Origin: Corbicula japonica | Taxonomy: Eukaryota; Mollusca; Bivalvia; Venerida; Cyrenidae | Reading direction: 5' to 3' | Assembly: GCA_038501625.1 (NCBI GenBank) | Contig: JAZAYU010000013.1 | Coordinates: 8,122,001 to 8,186,000, forward strand | DNA length: 64,000 nt | Shown: positions 55,101 to 63,725 of the stretch, in pieces | Layout of the letters: each line of letters begins with the position of its first letter | Position numbering within the stretch: position 1 is the first letter of the stretch | Position numbers and translations under genes: made by a program | Notes under the pieces: model-generated | What the model was told of the DNA's origin: nothing | Database searches by the model: none | What the model saw: the letters and a program-made list of their open reading frames with translations, nothing else

Positions 55101-57577
55101 TTAATGGCTTTGAGGATGAAACAGAGAAGAAGAAAAAAGGTGTCTTATTTAATAGGAAGTATTTTTGCACTATCATTTGAAAGTATTTTTCTTTACACAT
55201 TACAAAATGGGTAACACCCATTACAGTTTTGTTTAATTTCATTAGATTTAGATAATATTTAAATTTTTAAATCAAAATAGTATTAGATATGTTAACCCCA
55301 CCTTAAAGACAGGAAATTCAGTAAATCAAATAGGTTCACTTGTAAAACTGAATTAAATAGTACAACATGCAAGCCACACTCATTCACCTTTATGAATACT
55401 TTGCTGTAGAAATATCCAATCTGGGATGTTTTTCTGTTCTTTTAAAGGGCTGAAAGGAACATCAACCCCTGAATACACGTCCTTTATCAACTGGCTGATC
55501 TGGCACGCGAAATCCCTGTTTGCAGATTCTACTGTGTTACCAGCAGCAGATTCTTGTGGATTATTTGATGAGGTCTCTAGATTGATTAGGTTCTCTTGGA
55601 ATGGTACAGGAAGGATTGTCTCCCTTGACTGTGCTGGGATTGATGGTTTGGCTTGGAATGGGGAAGGCAAAAAACTATCCTTTCCTGGAGGTTTATGCTT
55701 GGGATTTGACCCTACACCAGAAGCATGCAGATAGAGCAAAACAAAACAAACTTAAATAAAAAATGAAGATTATAAAATGGTGCTTGCAAAAAGTAAAAGA
55801 AGTCTTTAAATCTCATTTAGTTCAGTTGAACTGTTGAAAAATCACAATACAGTCATGCTATTTTAAACAAAGCCCTACGATGTACATAAATAATTTTTTA
55901 AGTTCAACACAAAGTACATGTATGAAATATTTAATTTAAAAGCTTTGTAACTATCTCAATAATTTTGTTTTAAGAATAAAATGGTGAAGTCATCATGTTT
56001 TCTCTTATTTACACTTCCTTATTTTAAACAAATAAATAAAACATATTTGAGTTCCTTGTCCTACAAAAATGTGGGGATGTGCAGTTTGCTTGTTGCAAAA
56101 ACACTTTTTAATATAAGGGGAATGGCTTAGAGAGAGACTAGGTAGAAATTGCCTTCCAAATGTCAAGAACTGCTCAGCCGAGGGATAAGTTTTTCCTCTG
56201 AATATGTTTCCCCAATATGTTTCATACAGAAAGCCAAAATCCTAGTTGACTTCTCCCCAAAACTGAATAACATTCTGCCTATTCTGACAAGCTAAGCCAC
56301 TCCTTGATAAAAGGTATGTCATTAACCATTTCCCACATGGTGTGCCTTCAAATCACACGAGTGACCAATTTAGATCCAGATCAGCAATGTCATGTTGACA
56401 CCTATGGGTTTAGTTGTCTGATCAGGATCTACAAATGCTTCTTTAAGATATATTAAGTTATTTCTTACCAAGAGGCAATCAGTGTAGTTCTAGACATGCC
56501 ATGAATAATGCTAAAATTTAAAAGTAATGTAAAGCCCCATCTGATCTGGATCAAACCTGTTGGCTTTTAGATTCATTAGGTTATTTCTGAACAACGGGTG
56601 AACACTGTAGATTCAGTTCAGACGGCACGGATGTGACAGCTGATACAGATCTAAACTGGTTACCTATGTAATAAAACGGTGAAATATGGAGGACACGGAT
56701 ATTTGGGGTGAGAAGAGATCTGCACATCGGTAAACTACTTACAAGCAAAGAGCTGTGAATTTTCTACTTGTTCTGTGCTAGGTTTTCTTCCAGTATTCTG
56801 GTCTAACAGAGCAGAATCATAATGGATTACATTGCTGAAAGAATCCAAGCTGCCGTCCTGAAATCAGTGCAATCATAATGAATGACATAATGATGACATA
56901 ATATATTGGGAATGAAGAATTTAAACTGACAACTTGAAATTAATTATGTGTGATAACTCCATTGGATAATTTGGTTAACATCTGACTTCTCAGTATAAAA
57001 ATATGTGCAACATACCAAGATTAACATTTAAATGAATTGATGTAATTTAACCCTTAACTCCATAATCAATATATACGATTTTATCGCGTGTGCAACCTGG
57101 TTAGATCCAGATCAGCCAGCACATGGGTGCTGGATCAGGATCTACACTGTTTCCTTCTTGGTCTGAAATAACCTAATGAATAAAAAAAGAACAGATCCTG
57201 ATCAGACAGTCTGAAGGTGCTGGCTGATCTGAATCGGAACTGTTTGCCTATTGATAACAGTCATGTATCTTGGGGTAAAGAGTTAAGAGACAAGCAGGGC
57301 CCAAGATAAGTAAACTGAGATTGGAGACCAGTCCAAAATCTCAAGCATCTGATAGGCTGAAATGGCGACTGGCTAAATGGCGACCAGTTGCCATTTCAGC
57401 CAATCAGAAGCTCGAGACTTGAGACTGATCTCCTGAGTTAGCTTTTTGATCTTGTGCCCAGGTCCACAACCGGTACATACCTTGAGCTGGTCTTCAGTGA
57501 AGGTAAGCTGTTGAAGCTTCAGATCATATGGCTCCATTAACAGCCAGCATATACACCTGTCCTAGATCTCTCTCCAC
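37037..57577 (-). CDS. GOLGA3: golgin subfamily A member 3 (golgin-160)
   Basis: Fifteen coding exons (57481-57537 down to 37037-37178) join in frame to 1716 residues plus TAG; a 5' UTR segment extends to 57577. Residues 1 to about 625 form a low-complexity Ser/Thr/Pro/Gln-rich head; about 625 to 1600 is almost continuous coiled coil; the tail is short. Co-linear matches to human GOLGA3 (recalled; 1498 residues) include KAKLEGQLEMLSIEAQATLQ, LQSTRDWYQQQLEIASKARS, SDMMDREAAFQEIQRERSFL, GLKWQLELKTQELE and PLDNLQNCLLNLRSEISGLQ. Golgin-160 is a peripheral membrane golgin on the cytosolic face of the cis-Golgi. In vertebrates it is recruited through ARF1, helps position the Golgi via dynein, and supports surface delivery of selected cargo. 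The single 2712-nt exon carries over half of the protein. Caspase sites of the vertebrate head were not identified. Confidence 0.94.
37709..37822 (-). CDS. GOLGA3: GOLGA3 coding exon 14
   Basis: 114 nt from TTTTCTAG to GTAAAT; encodes KPLDNLQNCLLNLRSEISGL.., matching human KEPLKNLNSCLQQLKQEM. Confidence 0.92.
38196..38340. repeat. family B element
   Basis: Both arms present but diverged (CTAAAATGGCGACTGGTTGC at the centre), in a GOLGA3 intron. Confidence 0.85.
38447..38586 (-). CDS. GOLGA3: GOLGA3 coding exon 13
   Basis: 140 nt from AACTCAG to GTAAGT; encodes LVEKISKLQSPKNSGDADLP.. with a proline-rich ELPPLPFDL break like the human CPVPASLLEELLRPPP. Confidence 0.9.
39002..39127 (-). CDS. 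GOLGA3: GOLGA3 coding exon 12
   Basis: 126 nt from TTTGCAG to GTACAT; encodes EKTREIESLKLDMASMKHDK.. Confidence 0.9.
39128..41322. other. GOLGA3 intron, unresolved repeats
   Basis: Contains CCCCAAAAGGGTAC (39215) and TTTCCCAATT / CATTGGGGAAAAA (40570-40650) words, a GGTAATCC..AATTCC stretch at 39571 that resembles 24298 (GGGTAATCCAGAAGTTC), and one family A copy. No coding exon. Confidence 0.45.
40660..40870. repeat. family A element, diverged
   Basis: CTAGATCCAGACCTGCCTGC .. CATCCTGATCAGATTGCAGA; ends decayed. Confidence 0.72.
41323..41439 (-). CDS. GOLGA3: GOLGA3 coding exon 11
   Basis: 117 nt from CTATAG to GTATAT; encodes GLKWQLELKTQELEAAQQQC.., matching human ENLKWEVDQKEREIQSLKQQ. Confidence 0.93.
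41485..41627. repeat. family B element
   Basis: Both arms nearly intact around GGCAACTGGTTGCC, in the intron just upstream (transcript sense) of exon 11. Confidence 0.92.
42264..42542 (-). CDS. GOLGA3: GOLGA3 coding exon 10
   Basis: 279 nt from TGCTTAG to GTATAC; encodes IGLKITENKKLRRQNDSLKQ.. coiled coil ending LQEQIQ. Confidence 0.92.
42880..43030. repeat. family B element, diverged
   Basis: Arms recognisable (GCCCAAGATCATGAAACTAA; GAAACTGGTCTCAAGTTC), centre decayed. Confidence 0.72.
43168..43382 (-). CDS. GOLGA3: GOLGA3 coding exon 9
   Basis: 215 nt from TGTTTCAG to GTAGGG; encodes ALQSNSTLKQHVGQLEEALA.., matching human QSNAALREHNSILETALAKR. Confidence 0.93.
43716..45411. repeat. family C tandem array (~147-bp unit) with inverted ends
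   Basis: About 11 tandem units containing GTAACAGTGACCTAGTTTTT, CGAGAAATCATTGGGACAAA and TTTCATGACAATCGGAGC. The left border has GAGGGCCATGATGGCC then CGCTCACCTGAG. The right border has CTCACCCTGAGCCAGCTCAG then GTGAGCTAA. The ends are inverted (CTCACCTGAG / CTCAGGTGAG) and the right one forms a hairpin followed by CTAA. This resembles tandem-bearing Helitron/Helentron-derived elements of bivalves ('pearl'-like), an inference. In a GOLGA3 intron. Confidence 0.9.
45574..45805 (-). CDS. GOLGA3: GOLGA3 coding exon 8
   Basis: 232 nt from TATGCAG to GTAAAT; encodes NLASELQHVQLEKQSLESHV.. coiled coil. Confidence 0.92.
46200..46626. repeat. family A element split by a family B element
   Basis: Family A sequence 46200-46439 is interrupted by the hairpin at 46440-46581 and resumes to GTCAAGGGTTAA at 46626. 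The nested pair ends 6 bp from the donor of GOLGA3 exon 7. Confidence 0.82.
46440..46581. repeat. family B element nested in family A
   Basis: AAGGTTATAAAACTGAGCAT arm, centre GCGACCAGTCGC, right arm intact to GGTTTCC then CAATCTCAGCTTTATAACC. Confidence 0.94.
46633..49344 (-). CDS. GOLGA3: GOLGA3 coding exon 7 (2712 nt)
   Basis: 904 codons, phase 0 at both ends, from TGTTTCAG (TSGFASGEPS..) to GTAAAC (..DHIDAELQ). The first ~265 residues are Ser/Pro-rich; the rest is coiled coil with the strongest human matches. The open frame continues past the donor into family A and B sequence, which is not coding. Confidence 0.96.
49810..51234. repeat. family A element split by a pogo-like transposon
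   Basis: Family A 49810-50018, interrupted by 50019-51214, resuming TATTGAGTAAAGGATTAA. Confidence 0.82.
50019..51214. mobile_element. pogo/Tigger-like TIR element, 1196 bp, non-autonomous
   Basis: Ends CAGTAAACCTTCGAAAACTC and, inverted, CAGTAAAACTTCGATAACTC, with TA on both sides (50017-50018, 51215-51216). Subterminal TCGAGTTTTC words repeat near both ends (50035-50095, 51020-51195). The CAGTAAAACTTCGATAA-type TIR is typical of pogo/Tigger. No transposase frame. Confidence 0.88.
51328..51443 (-). CDS. GOLGA3: GOLGA3 coding exon 6
   Basis: 116 nt from TTGTACAG to GTAGGC; encodes GNRAGLTPVSAEVVAQIVAE.. a short helical block in the head. Confidence 0.87.
51959..52203. repeat. family A element
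   Basis: Complete copy; its right end lies about 14 bp from the donor of GOLGA3 exon 5. Confidence 0.88.
52217..52364 (-). CDS. GOLGA3: GOLGA3 coding exon 5
   Basis: 148 nt from TTTTCAG to GTAAGT; encodes ISQNTTAAQRFQTHRNINKM.. and ends LHLQQSVI plus one base. The open frame on this strand at 52049-52375 is a different, wrong frame. Confidence 0.82.
52917..53230 (-). CDS. GOLGA3: GOLGA3 coding exon 4
   Basis: 314 nt from GTGTATAG to GTGTGT; encodes DESISKQPEHIFAQPS.. Gln/Ser/Thr/His-rich with imperfect NQSS..PQTS repeats; ends phase 0. Confidence 0.85.
53818..53940. repeat. GACGTC-rich short repeat
   Basis: Three GACGTCA words, two of them TGACGTCA, plus CAACGTCAACGTCG and CAACGTAAACGTCG, and TCATTTCCTCT three times. 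Several short palindromes match the CRE core. In a GOLGA3 intron, so enhancer use is possible but unsupported. Confidence 0.6.
54188..55019. mobile_element. TA-flanked TIR element, 832 bp, non-autonomous
   Basis: Ends CTGTAGAATCTCGAAAATAA and, inverted, CTGTGGAATCTCGAAAATAA; TA at 54186-54187 and 55020-55021. Both flanks contain repeated ATAAGCGCATA words. No transposase. Superfamily probably Tc1/mariner/pogo. Confidence 0.85.
55388..55711 (-). CDS. GOLGA3: GOLGA3 coding exon 3
   Basis: 324 nt. Acceptor GGTGTAG gives Trp across the junction, then SNPKHKPPGKDSFLPSPFQA.. Pro/Ser-rich head. Confidence 0.82.
56325..56697. repeat. family A element with internal duplication
   Basis: Left half, a duplicated central stretch (TTAGATTCATTAGGTTATTT) and right half; ends GTGAAATATGGAGGA. 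About 46 bp from the donor of GOLGA3 exon 2. Confidence 0.75.
56743..56857 (-). CDS. GOLGA3: GOLGA3 coding exon 2
   Basis: 115 nt between TTTCAG and GTAAGT; encodes DGSLDSFSNVIHYDSALLDQ.. and leaves one base. Confidence 0.85.
57047..57286. repeat. family A element
   Basis: Complete copy in the first GOLGA3 coding intron. Confidence 0.85.
57297..57464. repeat. family B element
   Basis: Directly follows the family A copy and ends 16 bp from the donor of GOLGA3 exon 1; the centre carries a duplicated GGCGACTGGCTAAATGGCGA. Confidence 0.85.
57481..57537 (-). CDS. GOLGA3: GOLGA3 coding exon 1
   Basis: Starts MEPYDLKLQQLTFTEDQLK and ends before GTATGT; 57 nt, phase 0. The ATG is the only one in this frame downstream of the acceptor. 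Confidence 0.85.
57538..57577 (-). other. GOLGA3: GOLGA3 5' UTR segment with uORF
   Basis: After acceptor CTACTTGCAG the exon carries 40 nt of leader, so at least one non-coding exon lies upstream (right). An ATG at 57548-57550 opens an 8-codon frame that overlaps the main start and ends at TGA (57524-57526). Both ATGs have T at -3; only the main one has G at +4. Confidence 0.7.
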
Positions 57578-57996
57578 CTGCAAGTAGCAACACACTATGT
57601 CCTACAACTGAGGATGAGGATTATAAAAAATAAGTAAATGTTTCTTTAGAATTAACTGATCTGATAAACCTTTACTCCATGGGATATGGCTGTTGGGCTC
57701 TTAGGCAGGGCTCTCACTAGAGGGAGACTTGGGAGAAGTGGTCTCCATAAAGTTAAAAGACCTCCCTTCTTTGAACTATGAGAGAAGTCAATTTGTATAG
57801 ATTATATAGGGGGAAAAAAGCTGCTGACTGCAAACTTCTCCATAATTCAGTAAAATTATGTTAAACTTCTCCTTGATTTGCAAGTCTAGTGAGAGCCCTG
57901 CTTTGGTAATAGTTTTATAATATTTTAAATTTCATATCAATCTCTTGAGTAATATTAAACATAAGTTTAACTTAACTTTCAATCACTTGAAAAATA

Positions 57997-59720
57997 CAGT
58001 AAAACTCCGCTATATCCTTTCCACGACCATAACGTATTTAAACGTGACAAAATTTTGACTTCCCAAAACCCGACCCTGTTTTAAGGGAGGACGTCCGAAA
58101 TGTATTTAAACATATAAAAAAAACGCTTTTCAAAACCCGACCCTGTTTTTCCGTTGGAAACCCGTCGATGTTTATTTCTTTTTAATAAAAAGTCCTTACT
58201 TTTCTACTATTTAGAAGAACACAGAATCATCCATCAGTATATTTACACTATTAGGCCTTTGAACGCATTGCATATTTTCTCTCAAATATCATTTAGTAAG
58301 AAATTGCTTACATGTGACTTAGATAATCTGATAAGAAAATTAGTGATTTTAAGGGCCTGCCACACTCCTCCCAATTCTATTCATCGATAAAAAGAAAATT
58401 ATCAAAATCTCAATAACGGCAAAATGCTGTTAAATGAAACTTTGCACAAGTGTATGTTATTAATGTATCTTTATTTTACAGATGGTAAGACATATAAGAA
58501 AAGTAAAGAAAAATAGCGAGATCTAAAAATTCCCTCAACTTCTATTTACATAAATTCACAAAAACTAAAGAACACAAAACATCATTTTAAATGCCCACAT
58601 GAGTAATATGATACTGACAACAATTTATTGTGTCCTCATGATTTACTTATGTAAACTTTACGAGATATTAGTAAAAGTGTGTTTGACCTTCAATTTCCTG
58701 GTCGCGTAAACTGATGACAATCACTGATTTCTCTTGTAATAGTTGAACGTTTTTTACAAAGTACACAACATTTTCTTGTCAGTATCATTGCGCTCACGAG
58801 GGAATTTAAAGTTATGTTCCGCATCGCCTAGTTTTTGTGAATTTATGTAAATAGAATTCAAGGAATTTTAAGGTCTAGCTTTGTTTCTTTACTTTTCCAT
58901 TTTGTCTTACTGTATGCAAAATAAAGATACATTAGTAACCTTCATTTGTGCAAAGTTTCATTGAATGGCATTTTGTCATTACTGAGATTTGATGATTTTT
59001 ATTTTATCGATGAATAGGATTGGGAGGAGTGTAGCGATGCCTTAAAAAGGCAAATTTTAAGAAAAAAAAATCTAATTACAGTGTTGCTGTTTCTTCATCT
59101 TTTATTGTCAAAATAAAAAAGTGGCTCCAGAACAGTTATCCATTATGTTAGAAAATACCTATATCTACCTATTAATTACTTAAAAATGACATGTTTTGCA
59201 ATAACATAAAAATTAATGACTGTTAATTAGGTTAATTGATTTACGGAATTTTCCGTTACAGTCTTCCAGCGATAAACCAAATTTTTCGGTTTGGTTTCTC
59301 CCATTACGTAAAAGAGCGTTGAGATTCTGGATTTTAACGCACTATTTTTGATATGCATATTCCACCCTTTTTTTACAGAAGAAAGACCGTAACGTTAGAT
59401 TACTTGTTTTACAGTTCTTGAATCGGGTTTCTCACCATGTTGAAATTCCCAATTTCATTAAAAGGTAGAATACCCGTAACGGACAAAAGCGTATATGCTT
59501 TATTCAAACATACGCTTATCAACAGGCATTAAAAAAATTTACGCAGATTTACGTTATGGGTTTTAAAATCGTAAAAAAAGCATACGTTTAAAAACATTTC
59601 GGGCGTCCTCCAGTAAAACAGGGTCGGGTTTTGAGAAGTCAAAATTTTGTCACGTTTAAATACGTTTCGGGCGTCTGTCCGGAAAACAGGGTTGGGCACA
59701 GAAAGGATATTGTGATCCGA
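57997..59720. mobile_element. family F foldback with a nested family E element
   Basis: The left arm (about 58010-58170) and right arm (about 59530-59712) are inverted copies sharing TTTAAACGTGACAAAATTTT, AAAACCCGACCCTGTTTTA and GGAGGACG.CCGAAATG. The left end begins CAGTAAAACTCCGCTATATC after TA, like pogo TIRs; the matching right terminus was not found. The loop contains the family E foldback. Confidence 0.72.
58351..59043. mobile_element. family E foldback element, copy 2 (~693 bp)
   Basis: Same ends and arms as 31690-32393 (AAGGGCCTGCCACACTCCTC; inverted CACTCCTCCCAATCCTATTC). Nested inside foldback F. Confidence 0.88.
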
Positions 59721-59864
59721 TATATCAGGAAATCCAATACATTGCGGTCAGACCGTGGAACCTGTTGGTTTTTTTTTCATAAAAAGGTATTTGTAGTAGA
59801 AATTTGATTCTTGTTGGTTTTGCTGTAGATATGATGGTGTATTTTCAATTTTCCAATTTTCAAG

Positions 59865-60096
59865 TTAACCCTTTCCTGTATAGATACACCTTTATTGCTA
59901 GGGCTAACAGTTTAGATCCAGATCAGCCGGCACATCCGTGCCATATGATCAGGATCTAAACTGTTTGCTTTTTGATTCATTAGGTTATTTCTGACCAAAA
60001 TGCAACCAGTGCAGATCCTGATTAGACAGCACAGATGTGCCGTCTGATCTGGATCTACACTGGTCGCACATGCATATATATCAACGAAAGGGTTAA
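59865..60096. repeat. family A element
   Basis: Complete copy, close to the reference sequence. Confidence 0.9.
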
Positions 60097-60460
60097 TATC
60101 AGTTTTGAGAATCACATAGTATCACATTTCATACAAATTTCAACTCAAAATCTAAGTGAACAAGAGCTGTCACTTGAAATTGACATATGCCCCCGAAATG
60201 CAGCTTTGAAATCGAATAGGTATACATATGTAATAAATAAACATATGTAATGAAAAATATGCTTGTGGAAGACAAAGCATACTGCATGCATATAATGTGA
60301 AAGATGAAAGGATGATATGTTTCAAGTCTGTAGTAAATATATAGTTAAATAAAGTTAAATATTACATTTTTTTAGAAAATTCGAAGATTATTGGGGAAAT
60401 TATCCTGGAAAATGATTATTAGAGTTATGGACCTTACTACATATGATGTGGGTAATATGA

Positions 60461-61770
60461 ACAAGAGGGCCATGATGGCCCTTTATCACTCACCTGAGTA
60501 CAACAAAGTTGTGTTGTACGAGACCCAACGTCTCGATATGGTGAACATTTACACCAAGTTATTTTAAAATCCAATAAGAAACAACAAATCTACAGCTTGG
60601 AAAAGAAAATGCTATTTTTAGTAACAGTGACCTTGACCTTTGACCTACCGGCATGGGTATTGTAAGCAACACATCCCCTTGTCATGGTGAACATTTATGT
60701 AAAATTATTTTGAAATCACTTCATTCATTAGGAATTAACAGCCCAGACAAGAAAATTTTATTTTTAGTAACAGTGACCTTGGACCAACAGGCATGGGTAT
60801 TGTACGCGAAAGTACATCTTGTCATGGTAAACATTTGAGCCAAGTTATTTTAAAATCCAATGAGAAATAACAAATTTACAGCCTGGACAAGATTTTTCTA
60901 TTTTTAGTAACAGTGACCTAGTTTTTGACCCCAGGTGACCCATATTCAAACTCGTCCAATTAATAACTGGGACATATGTCCTGACCAAATTTCTTTACAA
61001 TCTGATAATCAGAGTAAAAATGTGACCACTAAAGTGTTAACAAGAGAATTTTATTTTAAGTAACAGCGACCTAGTTTTAGGACCCAGATGACCCATATTC
61101 GAACTTGTGCGAGAAATCATTGGGACAAACATCCTGACAAAGTTTCATGACAATCGGAGCAAAAATGTGACCTCTAGAGTGTTAAAAGAAAATTGTATTT
61201 TTAGTAACAGTGACCTAGTTTTTGGACCCAGATGACCCATATTCAAACTCGTCAGAGAAATCATTGGGACAAACATCCTGACCAAGTGTCATGACAATCA
61301 GAACAAAAATGTGACCGCTAGAGTGTTAACAAGAAAATTCTATTGTTAGTTACAGTGACCTAGTTTTTGGACCCAGATAACCCATATTCAAACTCGTCCT
61401 AGAAATCATTGGGAAAAACATCCTGACCAAGTTTCATGACAATTGGAGAAAAAATGTGACGGCTAGAGTGTTAACAAGAAAATTCTATTTATAGTAACAG
61501 TGACCTAGTTTTTGGACCCAGATGACCCATATTCGAACTCGTCCGAGAAATTGTTGGGACAAACATCCTGACCAAGTTTCATGACAATCAGAGCAAAAAT
61601 GTGACCGCTAGAGTGTTAACAAGAAAATTCTATTTTTAGTAACAGTGACCTAGTTTTTGGACCCTGATGACCAATATTGGAACTCGTCTGAGAAATCATT
61701 GGGACAAACATCCTGACCAAATTTCATGATGATCGGACAAAAAATGTAACCTCTATTGCGTTAACAAAAT
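60461..61770. repeat. family C tandem array, second copy
   Basis: Starts AAGAGGGCCATGATGGCCCT and TCACTCACCTGAG as at 43716. It holds diverged proximal units (CTTGACCTTTGACC, GGCATGGGTATTGTA) and about six standard ~147-bp units. The right-hand hairpin of family C is missing; the array passes into a telomere-like run and then family D sequence. Confidence 0.85.
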
Positions 61771-61775
61771 TTACC

Positions 61776-61804
61776 TTAGGGTTAGGGTTAAGGTTAGGGT
61801 TAGG
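61776..61804 (+). repeat. interstitial telomere-like repeat
   Basis: Five tandem TTAGGG-type units, one with a base change (TTAAGG), at the junction between the family C array and the family D tail. TTAGGG is the usual metazoan telomere repeat. Confidence 0.85.
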
Positions 61805-62707
61805 TAAAAAGGCCCATAACTCCGCCAAAAATAATCCGATCAGAAATTCCTTAGGATATGCACAACTAGGCTTGGTGACAAACACTCCTGTGAAGTTTCA
61901 ATGAAATCCCTCAAGCGGTTTTAGAGAAGAAGGGAGGACAAGATTTTGCTAAAAAGGGCCATAACTCAGCCAAAAATAATCCGAGCAGAAATTCCTGATG
62001 ACATGCACAACTAGGCTTGGTGACAAACACTCCTGTGAAGTTTCAAAGAAATCCCTCAAGCGGTTTTGGAGAAGAAGCGAGGACAAGATTATTTCGGACG
62101 GACGGAAGGACAGTCCGATTACTATATGCCTCCCTTCGGGGGCATAAAAAGGGACATACCGGTAACTTGGAAAGTATTCCTAGCAGAGTTATGGTTTTGT
62201 TGGTAATGGTGCAGATTATGATGTGAACATAATATGTATATTCCAAGTTTCAAGTTGTTAATCAAACTCTCAAAGTTATGAAGTGCATAATTTTAAATAA
62301 CTTAAATTGATGCTGATTTGTGTATGAATTTATGATAGCTCCCCTATTATTTGAATGGTCAATCTAAAAACTGAAAAACATTGTGTATGATTACATTATC
62401 TTAAAAAAGCATTGAAGTTATGATTATGAGTTAATTGATATCGGATCTGATTAAATGAATGTTCCAGTTGATATTTCACAAGGCAGAAACAAAATTAATG
62501 AAATTAAACTTAATAACTTTTTTACATCCACACTTATCATGCAGAAGGACACTATATATATGACCATTTGTTGTTTTTCTTATGTTAACCATAATGGTTA
62601 ACCATCATTAGTAAAACAATTTCTTCCTCCCATTAATTTCAAAACATTTTATAAGCTAAATGTATAACAGCATCAATTAACAGCACATACAAGTAAACTG
62701 TGTGCTT

Positions 62708-62901
62708 TTAACCCTTTAGGCGTTACTCCATATATCCTTTTATCGCAAGGGGGGACAGAGATGATCTGTGCCGTGTGATCAGGATCTGTACTGTTCACTT
62801 TTAGATTAATAATGTTACTTCTTACCAGAAGCAAAAGTGCAGATCATCATCAAATTGCACAGATCCAATGGTAACACCAGAATATTCGGAGAAAAGGGTT
62901 T
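62708..62901. repeat. family A element, internally deleted
   Basis: TTAACCCTTTAGGCGTTACTCC start; halves shortened; ends GAGAAAAGGGTTTTT. Confidence 0.72.
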
Positions 62902-63054
62902 TTATATCAAAAGCGGACTGGCAAACATAAATTGTCTACAAACAAATTACTGCCTCGAGCGTCAGAATAGCTCTGTAAGTTATCGAGTGGGTAGAATCTA
63001 GTTTAGCGGACCCTGGATATTAAAAACACAAAAGCCTAGCGGCTTTTGAGAAAA

Positions 63055-63092
63055 GTGTGTGTGTGTGTTGTGTGTGTGTGTGTGGGGGGGGG
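63055..63092 (+). repeat. (GT)n microsatellite with G-run
   Basis: GT dinucleotides broken once by TTG and ending in nine G. Confidence 0.95.
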
Positions 63093-63255
63093 TAGCCCCA
63101 TCTAAACTCAATATAATTGAAATTTGTTCGACACACAACAACTGAACAAGAAAAGGGGAAATCCGGAGAAACACAGACATGGGTAAAGTAGGGACAACTT
63201 ATTTTCTTTATCATTGTCGTCTCGATATATTTTACAGTAAACTAACGAAAAGGCG

Positions 63256-63372
63256 AGTAACCTCCCTCTCCCTTCTCCACTGCATAACTAATTTATGTTA
63301 CCTCCCTCTCCCTTCTCCACTGCATAACTAATTTATATACTATCTCCACTGCATAACTAATTTATATACTAT
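63256..63372 (+). repeat. short tandem duplication
   Basis: Two units of TACCTCCCTCTCCCTTCTCC plus ACTGCATAACTAATTTAT, then a third unit lacking its left half. Unit about 43 bp. Confidence 0.9.
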
Positions 63373-63419
63373 GATGTAGGCTATCATATAATCGGATATG
63401 CCAATGCTCAGATACTAGC

Positions 63420-63493
63420 CATGCGACTTCTTTTTCCGGCGCCAATTTTCGAGAATCACAGAAAAGATTCACCGACCTCCAAACCTTTAAAAG
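63420..63493 (+). promoter_or_regulatory. likely promoter / 5' non-coding exon of the rightmost gene
   Basis: A pyrimidine-rich CTTCTTTTTCCGGCGCC is followed about 60 bp later by a donor (AAAAG-GTAATA at 63493/63494), then 230 bp of intron and an acceptor before the ATG exon. CTTCTTTTTCC resembles a 5' TOP-type start, common in ribosomal and translation genes; this is suggestive only. Confidence 0.45.
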
Positions 63494-63725
63494 GTAATAT
63501 ATTTTCTTCATTCTGTTATGATTGTGCATTCTTTATCAACATTATACATTAAATAATCGATAAAATGTTTTTAAATATTGATTAGATGACTTGAAGCAGT
63601 TAAAATGCAAATAAACAGCTGTCCGAATTTATACCTCAAGGTTTTTTAATACTGTGGGAAAGTATGGACAGTGATATTCTGGGTCATTGGCGTTCCTGAT
63701 TTTATTTTTGTTTTTCATTTCAGGC

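Larger units (their letters stand above)
60160..62146. repeat. family D element enclosing a family C array
   Basis: Outer ends are ATATGCCCCCGAA (60184) and CCTTCGGGGGCATA (62134), inverted. Near the right end two ~150-bp units repeat GGCCATAACTC.GCCAAAAAT, AGGCTTGGTGACAAACACTC and AAATCCCTCAAGCGGTTTT, followed by GGACGGACGGA. The middle is a family C array. Confidence 0.82.
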
